64,000 bases of DNA from Marinobacter shengliensis (lineage in GTDB: Bacteria; Pseudomonadota; Gammaproteobacteria; Pseudomonadales; Oleiphilaceae), in the NCBI RefSeq assembly GCF_003007715.1, contig NZ_PXNO01000007.1, positions 186,001 to 250,000 on the forward strand. The letters are read 5' to 3'. Position 1 is the stretch's first letter, and the number at the start of each line of letters is the position of its first letter. Below are positions 47,149-57,414 of the stretch, piece by piece. Position numbers and translations under genes: made by a program. Under the pieces are notes generated by a model. The model ran no database searches and was not told the DNA's origin. It worked only from the letters and a program-made list of their open reading frames with translations.

Positions 47149-48687
47149 ATGGCAAACCAGCAAGTGAATCAAAAAGAGTCTTCGTCGAAGGTGCTCGGGC
47201 AGCTCCGCGGCAAGCGGGTGCTGATTACCGGAACCACCGGCTTCCTGGGAAAGGTGGTTCTGGAGAAGCTGATCAGGTCCGTCCCGGACATTGGTGGCAT
47301 TTACTTGCTGATTCGGGGCAATAAACGTCATCCTGATGCCCGCAGTCGCTTTGATAATGAGATTGCCACGTCATCGGTATTTGATCGCTTGAGAAGTGTC
47401 GATGCGGACTGGTTTGAAACCTTCCTCGAAGAGCGGGTTCATTGCATCACCGGTGAAGTGACGGAACCTTGTTTCGGTATGGGTGAGGTCGCCTGGCAGA
47501 AACTGGCCGGAGAACTGGATGCCGTGATCAACTCTGCTGCCAGCGTGAACTTCCGGGAGGAGCTGGACAAAGCCCTGACCATCAACACCCTGTGTCTTGA
47601 GAATATCGCCGGGCTGGCCCGGCAGAATGCGGAGCTGGCAGTTCTTCAGGTGTCTACCTGCTATGTTAACGGCATGAATTCCGGGCCGGTTACCGAATCG
47701 GTGATCAAGCCCGCAGGTGAGTCAGTTCCCCGCTCAAGCGAGGGGTATTACGAGATTGAAGAGCTGGTGCAATTACTGCAAGACAAGATTGCCGATGTTC
47801 GCGCCCGTTACTCCGGTAAAACCCTTGAAAAGAAATTGGTGGACCTGGGTATTCGGGAAGCAAACCGCTACGGCTGGAGCGACACCTATACCTTTACCAA
47901 GTGGTTGGGCGAACAACTGTTGATGAAGGCGCTGAACGGCCGCAGCCTGACCATTGTTCGGCCCTCCATCATTGAAAGTGCCCTGGAAGAGCCTGCCCCT
48001 GGCTGGATTGAAGGCGTCAAGGTGGCGGATGCCATTATCCTGGCCTATGCCCGGGAGAAGGTGACCCTGTTCCCGGGTAAGCGCTCGGGTGTGATTGATG
48101 TCATTCCGGTGGATCTGGTGGCCAATGCGATTGTTTTGTCGCTTTCCGAGGCCCTGGCAGAACCTGGTCGGCGCAGGATCTACCAGTGCTGCAGTGGCAG
48201 CTCCAATCCGGTCTCACTGGGGCAGTTCATCGACCACCTGATGGCGGAATCCAAAGCCAATTACGCCGCCTACGATCATCTGTTCTACCGGCAGCCCAGC
48301 AAGCCGTTCATTGCGGTTAACCGAACCCTGTTTGACCTGGTGGTCAGCGGTGTGCGCCTGCCCCTGAGTGTGACGGACAAGGTATTGAAGTTGTTGGGTA
48401 ATTCCCGTGACCTGAAAATGCTCAAGAATCTGGATACCACCCAGTCACTGGCCACTATTTTTGGTTTTTACACAGCCCCGGATTACATCTTCCACAACGA
48501 TGAACTGCAGGCGTTGTCTGCCAGAATGGGTGAGGTCGACAAGGGGCTTTTCCCGGTGGATGCACGCCAAATTGATTGGGAAGTCTATCTGCGCAAGATT
48601 CACCTGGCGGGTTTGAACCGCTATGCCCTGAAAGAAAGAAAGGTCTACAGTCTCCGGGCTTCCAAGCAGCGCAAAAAAGCTGCCTGA
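47149..48687 (+). CDS. Alcohol-forming fatty acyl-CoA reductase
   Basis: Reduces long-chain acyl-CoA or acyl-ACP with NADPH to the fatty alcohol, the alcohol supplier for wax esters. The 512-residue length and overall sequence match the Marinobacter enzyme characterised from strain VT8. The N-terminal extended SDR domain has the cofactor loop GTTGFLG (residues 28-34) and catalytic Tyr247/Lys251 (YTFTK). A C-terminal sterile/FAR_C domain covers about residues 360-460. AAGGAG precedes the ATG by seven bases. It lies upstream of acetyl-CoA synthetase. The link to wax esters is from family knowledge; the wax synthase is not in this window. Confidence 0.9.
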   Translation: MANQQVNQKESSSKVLGQLRGKRVLITGTTGFLGKVVLEKLIRSVPDIGGIYLLIRGNKRHPDARSRFDNEIATSSVFDRLRSVDADWFETFLEERVHCITGEVTEPCFGMGEVAWQKLAGELDAVINSAASVNFREELDKALTINTLCLENIAGLARQNAELAVLQVSTCYVNGMNSGPVTESVIKPAGESVPRSSEGYYEIEELVQLLQDKIADVRARYSGKTLEKKLVDLGIREANRYGWSDTYTFTKWLGEQLLMKALNGRSLTIVRPSIIESALEEPAPGWIEGVKVADAIILAYAREKVTLFPGKRSGVIDVIPVDLVANAIVLSLSEALAEPGRRRIYQCCSGSSNPVSLGQFIDHLMAESKANYAAYDHLFYRQPSKPFIAVNRTLFDLVVSGVRLPLSVTDKVLKLLGNSRDLKMLKNLDTTQSLATIFGFYTAPDYIFHNDELQALSARMGEVDKGLFPVDARQIDWEVYLRKIHLAGLNRYALKERKVYSLRASKQRKKAA

Positions 48688-48699
48688 TCATCCTTCCTG

Positions 48700-48720
48700 G
48701 GTCCGGCCAGCGGCCGGGCC
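48700..48720 (+). terminator. GC-rich hairpin after the acyl-CoA reductase gene
   Basis: A 9-bp stem (ggtccggcc / ggccgggcc, one G:U) with a 3-nt loop, 12 nt after the stop. No T run follows, so it may slow or protect the 3' end rather than terminate. Confidence 0.3.
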
Positions 48721-48878
48721 TGTTCTCCCCACGTCATGTTTTGCCATTCCCCGATCTGCAACTATTCTTGATAAAGCCGCTGTTAAAGCTGCTAAACCCT
48801 GCCTTGATCGACGCATTGCTGAACAGGTTAGCCCGAAAATGGCGGTAGGTTAGGACGTTAGTCTAATTCATTGTGCGG

Positions 48879-48894
48879 TGGCACACATGTTGAA
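48879..48894 (+). promoter_or_regulatory. Sigma-54-like promoter upstream of acs
   Basis: TGGCAC (48879-48884), 5 bp, TTGAA (48890-48894). The -24 box is perfect, and the -12 box has TTGA instead of TTGC. It is 92 bp before the acs start. Confidence 0.3.
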
Positions 48895-48986
48895 CTACAT
48901 GCATCTGTCTTAAGGGCAAAAATCGCCCGACCACCCTGAATTTAAAAACCGACAATGACAACAGACTCTGATTAAGGGGGAGCACA

Positions 48987-50936
<1,950 letters not shown>

Positions 50937-50977
50937 CGCCGGCGGTTGACAGCCCTAACCTGTGAGGAATCTGTTGA

Positions 50978-51643
50978 ATGACACAAACAATTATCGTCGC
51001 TGATGATCACCCGTTGTTTCGGGCTGCATTGAAACAAGCGGTCAATCAGGCGGTGCCGGATGTCGAGACTGTAGAGGTCGACAGCATCAAGTCACTGCAG
51101 GCGGCGGTAGAGTCGCACCCGGATGCAGACCTGATCCTGCTGGATCTGAATATGCCGGGTGCCCATGGTTTCTCGGGGCTGGTGTTCATGCGAGGCCAGT
51201 ATCCGGGGTTGCCGGTGGTGGTTGTGTCTGGCTCCGAAGACTTGCAGGCCATGCGTCGCTCGATTGACTACGGTGCCTCCGGGTTTATTCCCAAGAGTGC
51301 ACCGCTGCCAACCATTACCCTGGCCATTCAGGCGGTGCTGGAGGGCGATGTCTGGCTGCCTGAGGGCATAGCCGACAAGATTGAGCGGATGCAGTCTGAA
51401 TCCACCGATTTCTCGGAGCGCCTGGCGTCTTTGACGCCGCAGCAGTTCCGGGTGTTGGGGATGCTGGCTGAGGGGCTTCTGAACAAGCAGATTGCTTATG
51501 ATCTGGATGTGTCTGAGGCTACCATCAAGGCGCACATCACGGCGGTGTTCCGCAAGCTGGGTGTTCGTAACCGGACTCAGGCGGTGATTGCCATTCAGCA
51601 GATGGAGCTTGATCCTTCGGAGCAGTCGCTCTCGGGGGGCTGA
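50978..51643 (+). CDS. LuxR-family response regulator (ErdR/CrbR type)
   Basis: A 221-residue NarL/LuxR response regulator: receiver with phospho-Asp56 (LILLDLNMPGAHG) and C-terminal HTH (LTPQQFRVLGMLAEGLLNKQIAYDLDVSEATIKAHITAVFRKLGVRNRTQAV, shown here in part). The N-terminus MTQTIIVADDHPLFRAALKQAV and its position behind acs match the ErdR/CrbR group known to activate acs in Pseudomonas and Vibrio. The partner sensor kinase is not in the window. A strong terminator follows. Confidence 0.88.
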   Translation: MTQTIIVADDHPLFRAALKQAVNQAVPDVETVEVDSIKSLQAAVESHPDADLILLDLNMPGAHGFSGLVFMRGQYPGLPVVVVSGSEDLQAMRRSIDYGASGFIPKSAPLPTITLAIQAVLEGDVWLPEGIADKIERMQSESTDFSERLASLTPQQFRVLGMLAEGLLNKQIAYDLDVSEATIKAHITAVFRKLGVRNRTQAVIAIQQMELDPSEQSLSGG

Positions 51644-51671
51644 GATTCAGCTTTTAGCAGATGTATTGAGA

Positions 51672-51699
51672 ACGGGCGCCTTCGGGCGCCCGTTTTTTT
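51672..51699 (+). terminator. Intrinsic terminator of acs-erdR
   Basis: ACGGGCGCC, loop TTC, GGGCGCCCGT followed by a seven-T run, 28 nt past the regulator's stop codon. Confidence 0.92.
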
Positions 51700-51718
51700 G
51701 TTCTCGAGTTTTGGTGGA

Positions 51719-51831
51719 GGGGAGAAGGTTGGAGGGCTTTTCTGAAACACGCTGTGAATACGTCCGTGTACGCTCCGCTCCGCCATCCATGGCTCCGCAG
51801 GGTTTCAGAAAAGCCCTCCAACCTTCTCCCC
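51719..51831 (+). repeat. 113-bp foldback element, copy B (30-nt arms, 53-nt core)
   Basis: Arms 51719-51748 and 51802-51831 are perfect 30-nt reverse complements. The core (51749-51801) contains two small internal inverted repeats, TAC(6)GTA and GCCA(4)TGGC. Geometry and core are the same as copy A at 493-605, in the opposite orientation. The arm sequence agrees with the copy A arm at only 13 of 30 positions. It lies just after the acs-erdR terminator, so it is not needed to end that transcript. Confidence 0.85.
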
Positions 51832-51999
51832 CGTAGTCCGGCAGTGAATTTAGAGTACATATGTAACCCCCTATGTCTGGAATGATTAACAAAAATCCGC
51901 TGTAGCCATTGTTTAGTTGATTTTCTTGTTATAAATTCGGCGCACACATGTACGCTGTAAATTTATTATTGTCGAAATTCAACTAAGCAAAGGTGCAAA
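51832..51999 (+). promoter_or_regulatory. Desaturase upstream region with a wide inverted repeat
   Basis: AT-rich DNA after the foldback element. It holds TACATATGTA (51856-51865), a TATAAA box (51930-51935), and an inverted repeat of 17 nt with two mismatches (51909-51925 and 51974-51990, 48 bp apart) that brackets the TATAAA box and reaches the desaturase ribosome-binding site. It probably carries the promoter and operator of the desaturase gene. Confidence 0.5.
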
Positions 52000-53091
52000 A
52001 TGAACGCAGCAGTGAAACCGGGAGCGGCGGAGGCCGTGGTGTATGGTAAGCCGGACGAGCGGGAGCTTCGGGACCGGATGAAGAAGGAGCTGCCCGCTGA
52101 TACGTTCAAGGCCCAGACCTGGCGGGTTATCTGGTTCTTGCCTCTGCAGGCCGTTATCTGGGGTGGGCTGGCGGCGATTCTGATGGCGGGGTTGCCGTGG
52201 TATGCCAATCTTGGCCTGGCGTTGCTGGTGGGGCATACCATTGGTTGCCAGGCTTTGTTGGCTCATGAGGTGTTGCACGGGGCATTGGGCATGAGCCGGC
52301 GTTGGCAGAATTTTTTTGGCTGGCTGGGGTTTGGTCCGTTGATGGTGCCACCGGAGTTCTGGCGTAAGTGGCACAACGTGGTGCATCACGGTAATACCAA
52401 CACCGGCGACACAGATCCGGACAGCTTCGGCACGCTGCGCCGCTATAAAACCAATCCCGGGCAGAAGAAGTTTCACAAGCTGGCGCCGGGTTCAGGCACC
52501 TGGTACAGCTATCTGTTCCTGACCTATTCGTTCACTTTTCACGCCCAACTGGTGCTGTGGATTCAGGCGAAACACCGAAAGCAGTTCAAGGGCTTTAACC
52601 GCAATCTGGCCATTGCTCAGGTGTTTCTGTGTCTGGCGTTGTGGGTTGCTTTGGCGGTTGTCTCGGGCCCGCTGGCGGTGTTCACGGTGCTGATTCCGTT
52701 CATGACGGCCAATGCCTTGGGGCAGGGCTATATCCTGACCAATCACTTCCTGCGGCCGCAAACGCCCACGAACAATCCGTTGGATAACTCCATGAGCCTG
52801 CGCAGCAACCCGGTTCTGGACCGTTTGCATTTCCGGTTCAGTCATCACATCGAACACCATTTCTTCCCGAAGATGGCCCACAACATGGCGCCGCGGGTTC
52901 GGAAGTGGTTGGAGGAGAATGAGCCTGAGCGTTACATGGCGATGCCTCATGGTAAGGCTCTGAAAATGCTCTACACCACGCCTCGGGTTTACAAGTCCGC
53001 CACGGAGCTTGTGGACCCCAATAATGAGAGTCGAGTGTTTGATTTGCTGCCTTTGCAATCAAAATACTCGGCAGCGAACCGATCCCGTTAA
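52000..53091 (+). CDS. Membrane fatty acid desaturase
   Basis: Di-iron acyl desaturase of the FA_desaturase superfamily, 363 residues. The His boxes are HEVLH (89-93), HNVVHH (125-130) and HHIEHH (282-287), with hydrophobic TM pairs at about 48-85 and 200-245. It probably introduces a cis double bond into lipid-bound or CoA-bound acyl chains, but regiochemistry cannot be told from the sequence. AAAGG precedes the ATG. It stands alone between the foldback element and the defence operon. Proximity to the acyl-CoA reductase region fits lipid metabolism. Confidence 0.88.
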   Translation: MNAAVKPGAAEAVVYGKPDERELRDRMKKELPADTFKAQTWRVIWFLPLQAVIWGGLAAILMAGLPWYANLGLALLVGHTIGCQALLAHEVLHGALGMSRRWQNFFGWLGFGPLMVPPEFWRKWHNVVHHGNTNTGDTDPDSFGTLRRYKTNPGQKKFHKLAPGSGTWYSYLFLTYSFTFHAQLVLWIQAKHRKQFKGFNRNLAIAQVFLCLALWVALAVVSGPLAVFTVLIPFMTANALGQGYILTNHFLRPQTPTNNPLDNSMSLRSNPVLDRLHFRFSHHIEHHFFPKMAHNMAPRVRKWLEENEPERYMAMPHGKALKMLYTTPRVYKSATELVDPNNESRVFDLLPLQSKYSAANRSR

Positions 53092-53175
53092 CGAACAAAG
53101 CAACCAATAAAGGTGTATCTCCGACAGATTCCGGTAGATGGCGAGATCAAGGTATTGATCGCAGAGCAATAATCC

Positions 53176-53204
53176 TTGAGAGTCCGCATGGCGGGAACTA
53201 TATT
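53176..53204 (+). promoter_or_regulatory. Promoter of the four-gene defence operon
   Basis: TTGAGA (53176-53181), 17 bp, TATATT (53199-53204), about 28 bp before the ATG at 53233. A TSS near 53211 would exclude the earlier in-frame ATG at 53176 as a start. Confidence 0.55.
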
Positions 53205-53232
53205 GGCGGTCTGTTCTAAAGGAAAGTCGGAG

Positions 53233-56082
53233 ATGTTCACCCCTCACCAAAGCACCTATTTTGCCCACTGGCTAACCCAATCCGGCAAAATCGAAAACCA
53301 GGTCTCCAGGGCCATGGCCTCCGCCCGTGTGGATATGAACCCGCACCAGATTGACGCCGCCTGCTTTGCTCTTAAATCGCCATTGGAGCAAGGGGTGCTG
53401 CTGGCTGACGAAGTAGGTCTGGGTAAGACAATAGAGGCCAGCCTGGTGATGGCACAGAAATGGGCGGAGAACAAGCGCAACATCCTATTGATTGTGCCCG
53501 CCTCATTGCGGAAGCAGTGGAGCCAGGAGCTCGGCGATAAGTTTGAGCTGCCATCCGTGATCATTGATGGCAAAGTCGCTGCAAACCTCAAAAAAGAAGG
53601 AAAAATCAATCCGTTCGATCAGAATGAGCGGATAGTTATCTGCTCGTATGAATACGCGGCTCGACAGCGTGACTATGTGCGATTGGTTAGCTGGAACCTT
53701 GTTGTCTTCGATGAAGCCCACAAACTACGGAACCTCTATCAGACTAATGGCAGCAAGAGGGCAAAAGCGCTGGTGGAGGCCACCGAATTCGCAGAAAGCC
53801 GGGTCCTGCTATCGGCGACACCGATCCAGAATAACCTCCTGGAACTCTATGGCCTGAGTCAGGTCATAGACCCTCATTTTTTTGGTGATGAAAAGTCGTT
53901 TCGGGCGCTCTACGTAAACCGGCAGCGCGATGAGAAGGCTCTGGAAGATCTCAAACGTCGCATTCGTCCATTATGCCACCGAACTCTCCGGCGCCAGGTT
54001 CAGGAGGAGGGCGGTATCAACTTCACCAACCGCTATTCCATCACTCAAGATTTCACACCATTGCCGGAAGAATGGGTGTTGTATCAAAAACTGTCCCAGT
54101 ATTTGCAGCGGCCAGATAACGAGGCGATTAACCCCCGTGCTCGCCATTTGGTGAGTATGGGTTTGCGCAAAATTTTGGCCTCGTCGTCTTTTGCCGTAGC
54201 CGACACGCTCAAGGGCATGATTGAACGCCTTGAACAGCAGCAACGGCTTGATGAGGAGGCGCTCTCTGATATCGAAGAAATCGACGATTGGGCAGAGTCT
54301 CAAAACCAAGAGGGCGAGGGGAGCAATGAGGAGGCCAGCAACGACGAGTCAGCTGGGGCTTCAAGCAAACTGAGCCAGGAAATCGCCCAACTTAGTGAGT
54401 TTCGCGACCTTGCCAAGAGTATTACCAGCAACGCCAAGGGGCAGGCCCTGCTCGCAGTGCTGGAAAAAGCCCTTACCATGACAGAGCGCCTTGGTGGGCA
54501 ACGTAAAGCGGTGGTGTTTACCGAGTCTTGCAGAACTCAGCAATACCTTCAGGAGCTTCTGGAAACTGGAGGATACGCTGGGAGAACGGTGTTGCTGAAT
54601 GGCTCCAATAACGACCCTCGCTCCAAGGCAGTCTATCAGGCATGGATGGAGGAGCATAAAGGGTCAGCTCGTATCAGCGGCTCGAAAGCCGCCGATATGA
54701 AAGCTGCGCTGGTGGATCAATTTCGCAGCAACAAAGCCGACATTCTTATTTCTACCGAAGCCGGCGGTGAAGGTATCAACCTTCAGTTCTGTTCCGTACT
54801 GATCAACTATGATCTCCCATGGAATCCCCAGAAAGTAGAGCAGCGCATCGGTAGAGTTCATCGGTATGGCCAGAAGAACGACGTGGTGGTGGTTAACTTC
54901 GTAAACCGCAAAAATCCGGCCGATCGTCGCGTATTTCAGCTTCTTGATGAAAAACTCAAATTGTTTGAGGGTGTTTTTGGTGCTTCCGATGAAGTGCTCG
55001 GAGCCATTGAAGGCAGCATCGACATTGAGCGCCGTATTTACGAGATCTATCAGAAATGCCGCACGGATCAAGAAATTGAGTACCAGTTCGATCAGTTGCA
55101 ACAGTCTCTGGAGGAGACGCTGGCTGCGAGAGAGACGGCTGCCCGTGAGGCCTTACTGAATAACTTTGATCGCGATGTGGTATCAGCTCTGAAAACCCGC
55201 CGTGACCAAAGCAAGGATTTCTTGCAGGAGTACGAGCAGGTGCTTATGGACCTGGCGCGAGCTGAGTTGCCGGAGGCCAGGTTTAACACCAACCACTTCT
55301 ACCTAAATAAACAGCGCTACGACCTGAGCTGGCCGTTGGCGGAGCAAAACGACTCCGAGTTTTTCCGGTTACAGGCTACCGAGCATTATCTGGCCTGGGA
55401 CCTGGTGCACAGGGCCAAGGCCCGTAACCCGGAGCCAGCGCATCTGGTGTTTCATTATGATCAGCTTCATGGCCAGTATGCGGCGCTTAAGGACTATATC
55501 GGCCAGTCGGGTACGCTCACTTCTTTTGAAGTACGGTTCACCTACAACAAGGGGCGAACCCAGAACACCCGACTGGTGGTTCTTGCACAAACGAGTGACG
55601 GCCGCAGACTGACACTTGAGAATGCAGACCACTTGATGTCAATACCGGCCCGTGAAGAGCCTCTCAGTGACGCCATTCCGGAGCGGCACTTCGCCGAGTG
55701 GCAGGCGCAGGTTGTGGAAGAAGCCGAAGCCGAAACAGAAGCGGAGTTGGATCAGTATCTGGAGCAGGAATCCGAGAAGCTTGAACGCTGGGCGCAGGAC
55801 CGCAGGAAAGCGCTCATGGCCACTGTGGATGAGCTAGACGAGCAAATACGGGGCTATAAAAAAGAGGCGAGACAACTGGCGTCGACAGCGGAAAAAATCC
55901 AGGCCAAGAAAGAACTTCGCAAACTGGAGCGCAAGCGCGACGATGCTCTGGCAGAATACCACCAATCCAAAAAAGCCATCGAGCAAGAGGAAGACCGCCT
56001 GTTGGACGAAGTGAGCGAAAAACTGGAATTGACCTGCGAGATCAAAGAGCTGTTTACCGCCCGCTGGACGCTCACCCACTGA
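53233..56082 (+). CDS. SNF2-family helicase of a type III RM-associated operon
   Basis: A 949-residue DEAD-like translocase. The N-terminal RecA domain has Walker A DEVGLGKT (59-66) and DEAH (160-163, VVFDEAHKLRN). The second RecA domain has STEAGGEGINLQF and motif VI QRIGRVHRYGQ (about 537-547), all typical of SNF2/RapA-like enzymes. A Glu/Ala/Ser-rich linker lies between the lobes (about 360-400) and a long coiled coil near 820-935. It differs from RapA, which has other N-terminal domains, and from DISARM DrmD by its neighbours. GGAA/GGAG lie before the ATG. It is first in an operon with AlbA_2, Mod and Res genes. Confidence 0.88.
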   Translation: MFTPHQSTYFAHWLTQSGKIENQVSRAMASARVDMNPHQIDAACFALKSPLEQGVLLADEVGLGKTIEASLVMAQKWAENKRNILLIVPASLRKQWSQELGDKFELPSVIIDGKVAANLKKEGKINPFDQNERIVICSYEYAARQRDYVRLVSWNLVVFDEAHKLRNLYQTNGSKRAKALVEATEFAESRVLLSATPIQNNLLELYGLSQVIDPHFFGDEKSFRALYVNRQRDEKALEDLKRRIRPLCHRTLRRQVQEEGGINFTNRYSITQDFTPLPEEWVLYQKLSQYLQRPDNEAINPRARHLVSMGLRKILASSSFAVADTLKGMIERLEQQQRLDEEALSDIEEIDDWAESQNQEGEGSNEEASNDESAGASSKLSQEIAQLSEFRDLAKSITSNAKGQALLAVLEKALTMTERLGGQRKAVVFTESCRTQQYLQELLETGGYAGRTVLLNGSNNDPRSKAVYQAWMEEHKGSARISGSKAADMKAALVDQFRSNKADILISTEAGGEGINLQFCSVLINYDLPWNPQKVEQRIGRVHRYGQKNDVVVVNFVNRKNPADRRVFQLLDEKLKLFEGVFGASDEVLGAIEGSIDIERRIYEIYQKCRTDQEIEYQFDQLQQSLEETLAARETAAREALLNNFDRDVVSALKTRRDQSKDFLQEYEQVLMDLARAELPEARFNTNHFYLNKQRYDLSWPLAEQNDSEFFRLQATEHYLAWDLVHRAKARNPEPAHLVFHYDQLHGQYAALKDYIGQSGTLTSFEVRFTYNKGRTQNTRLVVLAQTSDGRRLTLENADHLMSIPAREEPLSDAIPERHFAEWQAQVVEEAEAETEAELDQYLEQESEKLERWAQDRRKALMATVDELDEQIRGYKKEARQLASTAEKIQAKKELRKLERKRDDALAEYHQSKKAIEQEEDRLLDEVSEKLELTCEIKELFTARWTLTH

Positions 56083-56101
56083 ATAGAGGCCAGAGACCAA
56101 C

Positions 56102-57352
56102 ATGGACAGAGAAAAGCTGGTTAAAGACCTGCTGTACCAGATTCGACTGGGCGAGGACTCCGGATATGAGTTCAAGCGAGTTGAAATCCGTGGCAACAAG
56201 ATCAAAGGCCCAGACCAAAAAGACCTGGCCGACGAAATGGCTGCCTTCGCCAACCAGAAAGGCGGCTACTTGATTCTGGGCGTAGACGACAAAACCCGGC
56301 AAATCACCGGCATTCCGGCCGACATGCTTGAGGCGGTGCAGAAGCGGGTGAAAGACGCTGCCACCGACAACGTAGAGCCGCCCCTGCCAATAGCCACCCG
56401 CTTGCTGGAACTGCCTGATGAACACGGCGACATGAAGAACGTGCTGCATGTGGACATTGAGAAGAGCCTGTTCGTGCACAGCAGCAATGGCCGCTATTTC
56501 CACCGTGTGGCTGAATCCAAACAACCCATGAAGCAGGAGTACCTGGCCCGGCTGATGATGCAGCGCAGCCAGTCCCGGTTGATCTGGTTGGACGAGCGCC
56601 CGGTGCCTGGCACCCGCTATGAAGATCTGGACCCGAGCCTGTACCGCAAGTTCCTGCGTGAGGAAGGCCAGCCCGAACGCACCCAGCTCCGCAAACTTCG
56701 CATGCTGGTGGACGACGATGAAGGCAATGAAAAGCTGAGCGTTTCCGGGGTGTTGCTTGGCACCCCAAGCCCGGTCAACTGGCTGCCAAACGCCTACATT
56801 CAGGCCGTCTGTTACGCGGGCGACAACCGCGATGCAGACCAGCAAACCGATGCCATGGATTTCACCGGCCCCCTGGACCAGCAAATCAGCGGCGCCCTGG
56901 CGTTCGTTGAAAAAAATCAGCGCGTGGCCGCCCGTAAGCTGCTTGGCCGTGAAGACATCCCCCAATACAGCCTGACCGCCATCTTCGAGGCGTTGGTTAA
57001 TGCCGTCGCCCACCGGGATTACGATATTTACGGTGCTCATATACGCCTGCACATGTTTGCAGACCGCCTGGTACTCTGTTCACCGGGCGCTTTGGTTAAC
57101 ACCATGGAAGTGGACGAACTCATGGCCCGGCAAGCCTCCCGCAACCAGCTGATCACCAGCCTGTTGGCCCGCTGCCCCTATGAACACCCCACCATCAACC
57201 GCTCCCGGATGATGGATAAGCGGGGTGAGGGCGTTCCGGTGATTTTCAACGAATCTGAAAAGCTCTCTGGCAAACGCCCGGAATACAAAATGGTCGGAGA
57301 AGAGTTGCAGCTGACCGTCTATGCGGCGAAGAAAGAGTCTTACCGAGACTGA
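56102..57352 (+). CDS. AlbA_2/Schlafen-like ATP-binding protein
   Basis: A 416-residue protein. The N-terminal AlbA_2 domain (residues 10-130) starts EDSGYEFKRVEIRG and contains EMAAFANQKGGYLILGVDD. The C-terminal half has an ATPase-like motif ALVNAVAHRDYD (about 294-305) as in the HATPase_c_4 part of such transcriptional regulators. It could be a nucleic-acid binding regulator of the operon or a working defence component. It starts 19 nt after the helicase stop and precedes Mod by 62 nt. This placement between a helicase and a type III methyltransferase is unusual but not proven functional. Confidence 0.8.
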   Translation: MDREKLVKDLLYQIRLGEDSGYEFKRVEIRGNKIKGPDQKDLADEMAAFANQKGGYLILGVDDKTRQITGIPADMLEAVQKRVKDAATDNVEPPLPIATRLLELPDEHGDMKNVLHVDIEKSLFVHSSNGRYFHRVAESKQPMKQEYLARLMMQRSQSRLIWLDERPVPGTRYEDLDPSLYRKFLREEGQPERTQLRKLRMLVDDDEGNEKLSVSGVLLGTPSPVNWLPNAYIQAVCYAGDNRDADQQTDAMDFTGPLDQQISGALAFVEKNQRVAARKLLGREDIPQYSLTAIFEALVNAVAHRDYDIYGAHIRLHMFADRLVLCSPGALVNTMEVDELMARQASRNQLITSLLARCPYEHPTINRSRMMDKRGEGVPVIFNESEKLSGKRPEYKMVGEELQLTVYAAKKESYRD

Positions 57353-57414
57353 CGCCCATCACTTCAGCACAGCGCTATCCGACAGTCTCCCGAATTAAAG
57401 GAATTTCCAGCAGT

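Noticed and set aside
53233..56082. RapA, the RNA polymerase recycling factor
   Set aside because: Shares only the SNF2 core; the RapA N-terminal domains are absent and the operon context is restriction-modification.
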